From: Eubacterium sp.
Lineage (GTDB): Bacteria > Bacillota > Clostridia > Oscillospirales > Acutalibacteraceae
Reading direction: 5' to 3'
Assembly: GCA_029059925.1 (NCBI GenBank)
Contig: JAIDVA010000297.1
Coordinates: 1-7,493, forward strand
Length of the DNA: 7,493 bases
Part shown: positions 5,450-7,493 of the stretch, in pieces
How positions within the stretch are numbered: position 1 is the first letter of the stretch
Layout: every line of letters starts with the position of its first letter
Notes under the pieces: model-generated
Databases searched by the model: none
The model's input: the letters and a program-made list of their open reading frames with translations, nothing else
Told to the model about the DNA's origin: nothing
Translations under genes and position numbers: made by a program

Positions 5450-5896
5450 TTATTTGCTTTTAACAATCAGCTTTACTCCGTCAATTCTGTCGACAATAAC
5501 CTCACTGCCGACAGGAATAATGCTGTTGTCAATTGATCTGGCAGTCCAGATTTTTCCGTCAGCCTTTACCTGCCCTGCTGCGTTGATATTATCTATATCT
5601 TCAGTTACAATACCAATCTGACCGATAACTCTGTCTGCATTCGTATTTTCCTTTTTCGGGCTGATATATTTTTTTACAAGTGGTCTTGTGATTACAAGAG
5701 CCAAAACCGAAACAGCTATGAATATAATTATCTGTATTACAGGTGATGCACCGCACAGTGCTGCTATAAGAGCTGCAATAGCTCCGACAAGGAACCATAT
5801 TGAAACCAGCTGCACGGTAACTGCCTCTGCAATACCAAATATTAATATAGCGGCTGCCCAAAAAATGTATACTGTTGTTTGTGTAATTTCAACCAT
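5450..5896 (-). CDS. NfeD-like membrane protein (short form)
   Basis: The product is a 148-residue protein of the NfeD family, short form without the protease domain. It has three hydrophobic segments (about 8-27, 30-48 and 52-70), then a basic linker (PLVKKYISPKK) and a C-terminal OB-fold domain (about 87-147) with the family pattern GQIGIVTEDI ... GQVKADGKIWTARS ... PVGSEVIVDRIDGVKLIV. I chose the ATG at 5896 because GGAGGTGA (5902-5909) sits 5 bases upstream; the in-frame ATG at 5926 would add 10 residues but has no good ribosome binding site. It precedes the SPFH gene by 62 bases with no terminator between, so the two are co-transcribed from the promoter at 5976-6004. NfeD proteins are partners of SPFH proteins in membrane quality control. 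Confidence 0.92.
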   Translation of the reverse strand: MVEITQTTVYIFWAAAILIFGIAEAVTVQLVSIWFLVGAIAALIAALCGASPVIQIIIFIAVSVLALVITRPLVKKYISPKKENTNADRVIGQIGIVTEDIDNINAAGQVKADGKIWTARSIDNSIIPVGSEVIVDRIDGVKLIVKSK

Positions 5897-5922
5897 TGAA
5901 ATCACCTCCGCTTTTTGCTCAC

Positions 5923-5936
5923 GCATTAATTAATGC
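5923..5936. repeat. 14-bp perfect palindrome in the nfeD leader
   Basis: GCATTAATTAATGC is fully self-complementary and lies 13 bases upstream of the nfeD ribosome binding site, inside the predicted 5' untranslated region. It may be a regulator binding site or a weak RNA hairpin. Confidence 0.4.
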
Positions 5937-5940
5937 ACTC

Positions 5941-5967
5941 AATATACAATTGCTTGCTTCGTATATT
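5941..5967. repeat. Inverted repeat at the 5' end of the nfeD transcript
   Basis: AATATAC (5941-5947) and GTATATT (5961-5967) are separated by 13 bases. The second arm starts about where transcription of the nfeD operon is predicted to begin, so it could be an operator or a 5' hairpin. Confidence 0.3.
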
Positions 5968-5975
5968 GCGCCCCT

Positions 5976-6004
5976 ATTATACCATATCTTGTGTCAAAAT
6001 TCAA
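5976..6004 (-). promoter_or_regulatory. Promoter of the nfeD-SPFH operon
   Basis: On the minus strand, TTGAAT (5999-6004) and TATAAT (5976-5981) are 17 bases apart, with TGG before the -10 box (extended -10). A start near 5969 gives a leader of about 70 bases. A closer TTGACA (5992-5997) has only a 10-base spacer and is rejected as the -35. The element TGCACAAAA (6007-6015) sits 2 bases upstream of the -35. Confidence 0.7.
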
Positions 6005-6194
6005 TATTTTGTGCATATAGGCGGTTTGAATTTACAATCTATTCACAATCACCACAAGGGGTAGTATCTTGACATTTTTGATGTTATTCCTGTGGTATAG
6101 TAAATTTTGGCTGTTAACATGCAGATTGATAAAAAATTAACAATTTGTCATCGCAATAATAGGCGCCCTTACGATTTTCAATATCATTAATACA

Positions 6195-6237
6195 TATGAA
6201 AAAGGCACAGTGCATAACACACCGTGCCTTTTTCATA
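6195..6237. terminator. Long bidirectional hairpin terminator
   Basis: Bases 6195-6208 (TATGAAAAAGGCAC) pair perfectly with 6224-6237 over 14 bp. After an A-C mismatch, GTG (6210-6212) pairs with CAC (6220-6222) around a 7-base loop. Both strands have a run of five T at the end of the GC part, so it should stop transcription from either side. It isolates the nfeD operon from yczE and would also end any plus-strand RNA from this region. Confidence 0.8.
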
Positions 6238-6279
6238 AGGGGTAAAAATTTATGTGAAAACGTAGTTGGTATATGTTAA

Positions 6280-6309
6280 AAGGTTGAGAAAATATTTTTC
6301 ATCAACCTT
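6280..6309 (-). terminator. Terminator directly after yczE
   Basis: AAGGTTGA (6280-6287) pairs with TCAACCTT (6302-6309). The stem continues with GAAAA/TTTTC (6288-6292 / 6296-6300) past one bulged base, with a 3-base loop. On the minus strand the stem runs into TTTTAAC. It begins 8 bases after the yczE stop codon, so it is the first of two terminators for that gene. Confidence 0.65.
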
Positions 6310-6317
6310 GTTGACTA

Positions 6318-7145
6318 TTAAAGGCTGTAGGAATTTGTTTTAACACTTCCATCTGCCTTGGCAATGTAGGTTGGTCGGGAGTTTTTAAGAAAAGCACCCT
6401 TAATCATAAAGAACGCAACCTCTTTGCTTATCTTTTCATAGTCTACATTAAAGATTTTTGCCGACACATTTTTGTTGAACGCATTTATCAGCGGTCCCAT
6501 GCAAAAGGCAGTTATGATTGTGCCTATGCCGATATTTTTAATCTCGTTAAAATTACCGCTTAAGATTGCATTTAATCCGCCGCTTACAACCAGACCGATG
6601 AAAATAACGGTTACATCAGTTATAACTCTGACCCATTTGTGCTCAAGCTTAATTCCGCGGCTGAGCATAAAGCCGAGTGCATCATACGGTCCAACACCTA
6701 TGTTGGCAGTGAAGAATAGTGAACAAGCAAAGCACAAGGTTATTATGCCGATTAACAGAAGGGGGATTCTGACAGCATATGTGTAGTGTTCGTTTACAAC
6801 AGGCTGTATCAGACCTTGGAAAAATTCACATGTATAACCGCAGCCAACCATGTTGAATACTGTGCCTACACCTACTAAACCTCTGTGAGCAACAATGATA
6901 ACATAAAGCAAAATAACTGCATTTACTATTAATTGGTATGTACCAAAGCCGATGCTCAGTGTGCTTGCAACGTTCATATTCATTGAGGTGAAAGGATCAA
7001 CACCAAAGCCCGAGACAGAGAAAAGCGAAATACCGAAACCCATTATGATAATGCTGATAAAGGAGAGAACTACTCGCTTAACCATGTTATGCTGAGTAAA
7101 CATATCTTTCATATATCCGTAGGCTTCTGATTTCATATGCTTCAT
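6318..7145 (-). CDS. YczE/YyaS-type integral membrane protein
   Basis: The product is a 275-residue polytopic membrane protein of the YczE family (COG2364), often lumped with YitT-type proteins; its biochemical role is not established. Hydrophobic segments are near 24-44, 70-87, 92-110, 125-147, 172-190 and 204-224. It has two related halves: GFGVDPFTSMNMN (46-58) resembles GVGPYDAL (150-157), and VGVGTVFNM (91-99) resembles IGIGTIITAF (206-215). The N-terminal 20 residues and the C-terminal 50 (from about 226) are hydrophilic and probably cytoplasmic. Start M1 is supported by GAGGT (7153-7157), 7 bases upstream; M4 would be too far. It is probably transcribed from its own promoter at 7190-7217 and is followed by two terminators. 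It lies 150 bases downstream of spoVT in the same direction. Confidence 0.88.
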   Translation of the reverse strand: MKHMKSEAYGYMKDMFTQHNMVKRVVLSFISIIIMGFGISLFSVSGFGVDPFTSMNMNVASTLSIGFGTYQLIVNAVILLYVIIVAHRGLVGVGTVFNMVGCGYTCEFFQGLIQPVVNEHYTYAVRIPLLLIGIITLCFACSLFFTANIGVGPYDALGFMLSRGIKLEHKWVRVITDVTVIFIGLVVSGGLNAILSGNFNEIKNIGIGTIITAFCMGPLINAFNKNVSAKIFNVDYEKISKEVAFFMIKGAFLKNSRPTYIAKADGSVKTNSYSL

Positions 7146-7189
7146 AAAACTGACCTCGCAGTGCTTTTTCTTTTCCTCTCTTGCACTAC

Positions 7190-7217
7190 ATTATATGCTT
7201 ACATTTCAAAAAATCAA
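7190..7217 (-). promoter_or_regulatory. Promoter of yczE
   Basis: On the minus strand, TTGATT (7212-7217) and TATAAT (7190-7195) are 16 bases apart. The predicted start is near 7183, giving a leader of about 38 bases with a GAGGT ribosome binding site. TTGCACAAAA (7221-7230) lies 3 bases upstream of the -35, in the same place as the matching element of the nfeD promoter. Confidence 0.65.
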
Positions 7218-7218
7218 G

Positions 7219-7282
7219 TTTTTTGTGCAACTTTCTATATATGTAACACTTTACACAAAAAATGATTAAATATTTTGTGCAA
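7219..7282. repeat. TTTTGTGCAA repeat pair and inverted repeat upstream of yczE
   Basis: TTTTGTGCAA occurs at 7221-7230 and again at 7273-7282 in the same orientation. An inverted copy of its core lies between: TTTTTTGTG (7219-7227) against CACAAAAAA (7254-7262). AATATTTTGTGCA (7269-7281) is also found identically at 6003-6015. No stem with a T tract that would end spoVT transcription is evident here. Confidence 0.5.
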
Positions 7283-7295
7283 AGAATACAAATAA

Positions 7296-7493
7296 TCATT
7301 CCATTTGTTTGCCAAGAAAAGCAGCTGCAACCTGCACAAGCTTAACATCTGTTTCGCTTGGAAGCGTATTATCATTCTCTTCGATAAGTGCAACTGCACC
7401 GCTTACGTCACCGCCATATATAATAGGATATACAACATTTGCCTTTCGGTTAAAGCCCTCAATCGCGTTCATACTTGGTACAACGTCTGTTGA
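7296..7493 (-). CDS. spoVT: C-terminal end of stage V sporulation protein T (SpoVT), partial
   Basis: The minus-strand frame is open from the window edge to the TGA at 7296-7298, giving 65 residues; the N-terminal AbrB-type DNA-binding domain lies outside the window. The visible part is the end of the GAF-like domain, with the pattern YPIIYGGDVSGAVALIEEN followed by a last helix VQVAAAFLGKQME. This corresponds to the end of B. subtilis SpoVT (GDPIGAVVIFSKD ... ETAAGFLARQMEQ, from memory). SpoVT is a DNA-binding regulator of forespore-specific sigma-G genes, so its presence points to an endospore former. A related AbrB-GAF regulator with another role remains possible, but the C-terminal helix is distinctive. 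Confidence 0.85.
   Translation of the reverse strand, partial: STDVVPSMNAIEGFNRKANVVYPIIYGGDVSGAVALIEENDNTLPSETDVKLVQVAAAFLGKQME

Larger units (their letters stand above)
5982..6317. other. Intergenic region between nfeD and yczE: no gene seen
   Basis: This stretch holds the nfeD promoter on the minus strand, two hairpin terminators (6195-6237 and 6280-6309) and a possible weak plus-strand promoter: TTGACA 6069-6074, then TGG-TATAGT ending at 6101, with a 21-base spacer that is too long for a standard promoter. I find no reading frame with a ribosome binding site. If the plus-strand promoter is real, it would make an RNA of about 130 bases ending at the terminator at 6237. Confidence 0.5.

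Noticed and set aside
5897..5926. Upstream start (ATG at 5926) for nfeD
   Set aside because: No ribosome binding site precedes it, and the 10 added residues include the GGAGGTGA site that properly serves the ATG at 5896.
5992..5997. TTGACA on the minus strand as the -35 box of the nfeD promoter
   Set aside because: It is only 10 bases from the TATAAT; the TTGAAT at 5999-6004 gives a 17-base spacer.
7305..7493. Plus-strand frame of 62 codons at the right edge
   Set aside because: It lies antisense to the SpoVT C-terminus, which has recognisable family sequence; no ribosome binding site.
1..7493. CRISPR arrays, tRNA or rRNA genes, insertion sequences, phage genes
   Set aside because: I looked for spaced repeats, cloverleaf-like segments, transposase motifs and terminal repeats and saw none. 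The inverted repeats found are short and tied to promoters or terminators.

Overview
The window is AT-rich DNA from what looks like a spore-forming member of the Clostridia. The evidence is the end of a SpoVT-type sporulation regulator at the right edge, strong AAGGAGG-type ribosome binding sites, TTGNNN/TATAAT promoters and low-GC codon use. A gut-type lineage such as Oscillospirales is only a guess.

Layout: (1) 1-492 (+) is the 3' end of an unrecognised gene, possibly nucleotidyltransferase-like. (2) 493-786 is a compact regulatory leader. It has a promoter embedded in nested dyads, a perfect Shine-Dalgarno sequence, a 40-codon leader ORF ending in a long hairpin, and an intrinsic terminator 27 bases before the next gene. 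(3) 787-4398 (+) holds two overlapping genes for the halves of a type IV (exporter-fold) ABC transporter. The first is intact (608 aa). The second is interrupted by a one-base frameshift near 3316 but is otherwise complete. (4) A hairpin terminator at 4416-4444 separates these from converging genes. (5) 4464-5896 (-) is a two-gene NfeD / SPFH-stomatin membrane operon with its own promoter. (6) 5897-6317 holds that promoter and two hairpin terminators. (7) 6318-7145 (-) encodes a YczE-type integral membrane protein. (8) 7296-7493 (-) is the C-terminus of SpoVT.

The most interesting part is region 2 with region 3. A promoter, leader peptide and terminator immediately upstream of a heterodimeric ABC exporter is the architecture of ribosome-mediated transcription attenuation, as known for bmrB-bmrCD in Bacillus subtilis. 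The RNA also shows mutually exclusive pairings: a 10-bp match between the leader's ribosome binding site and the end of the leader ORF, a 15-bp hairpin over the leader stop codon, and a possible antiterminator. I read this as a drug- or translation-sensing switch controlling an exporter. That is inference from layout and base pairing; the sequence cannot show the inducer or the exported substrate. The minus-strand genes look like ordinary housekeeping or membrane genes, although the nfeD and yczE promoters share a TGCACAAAA element just upstream of the -35.
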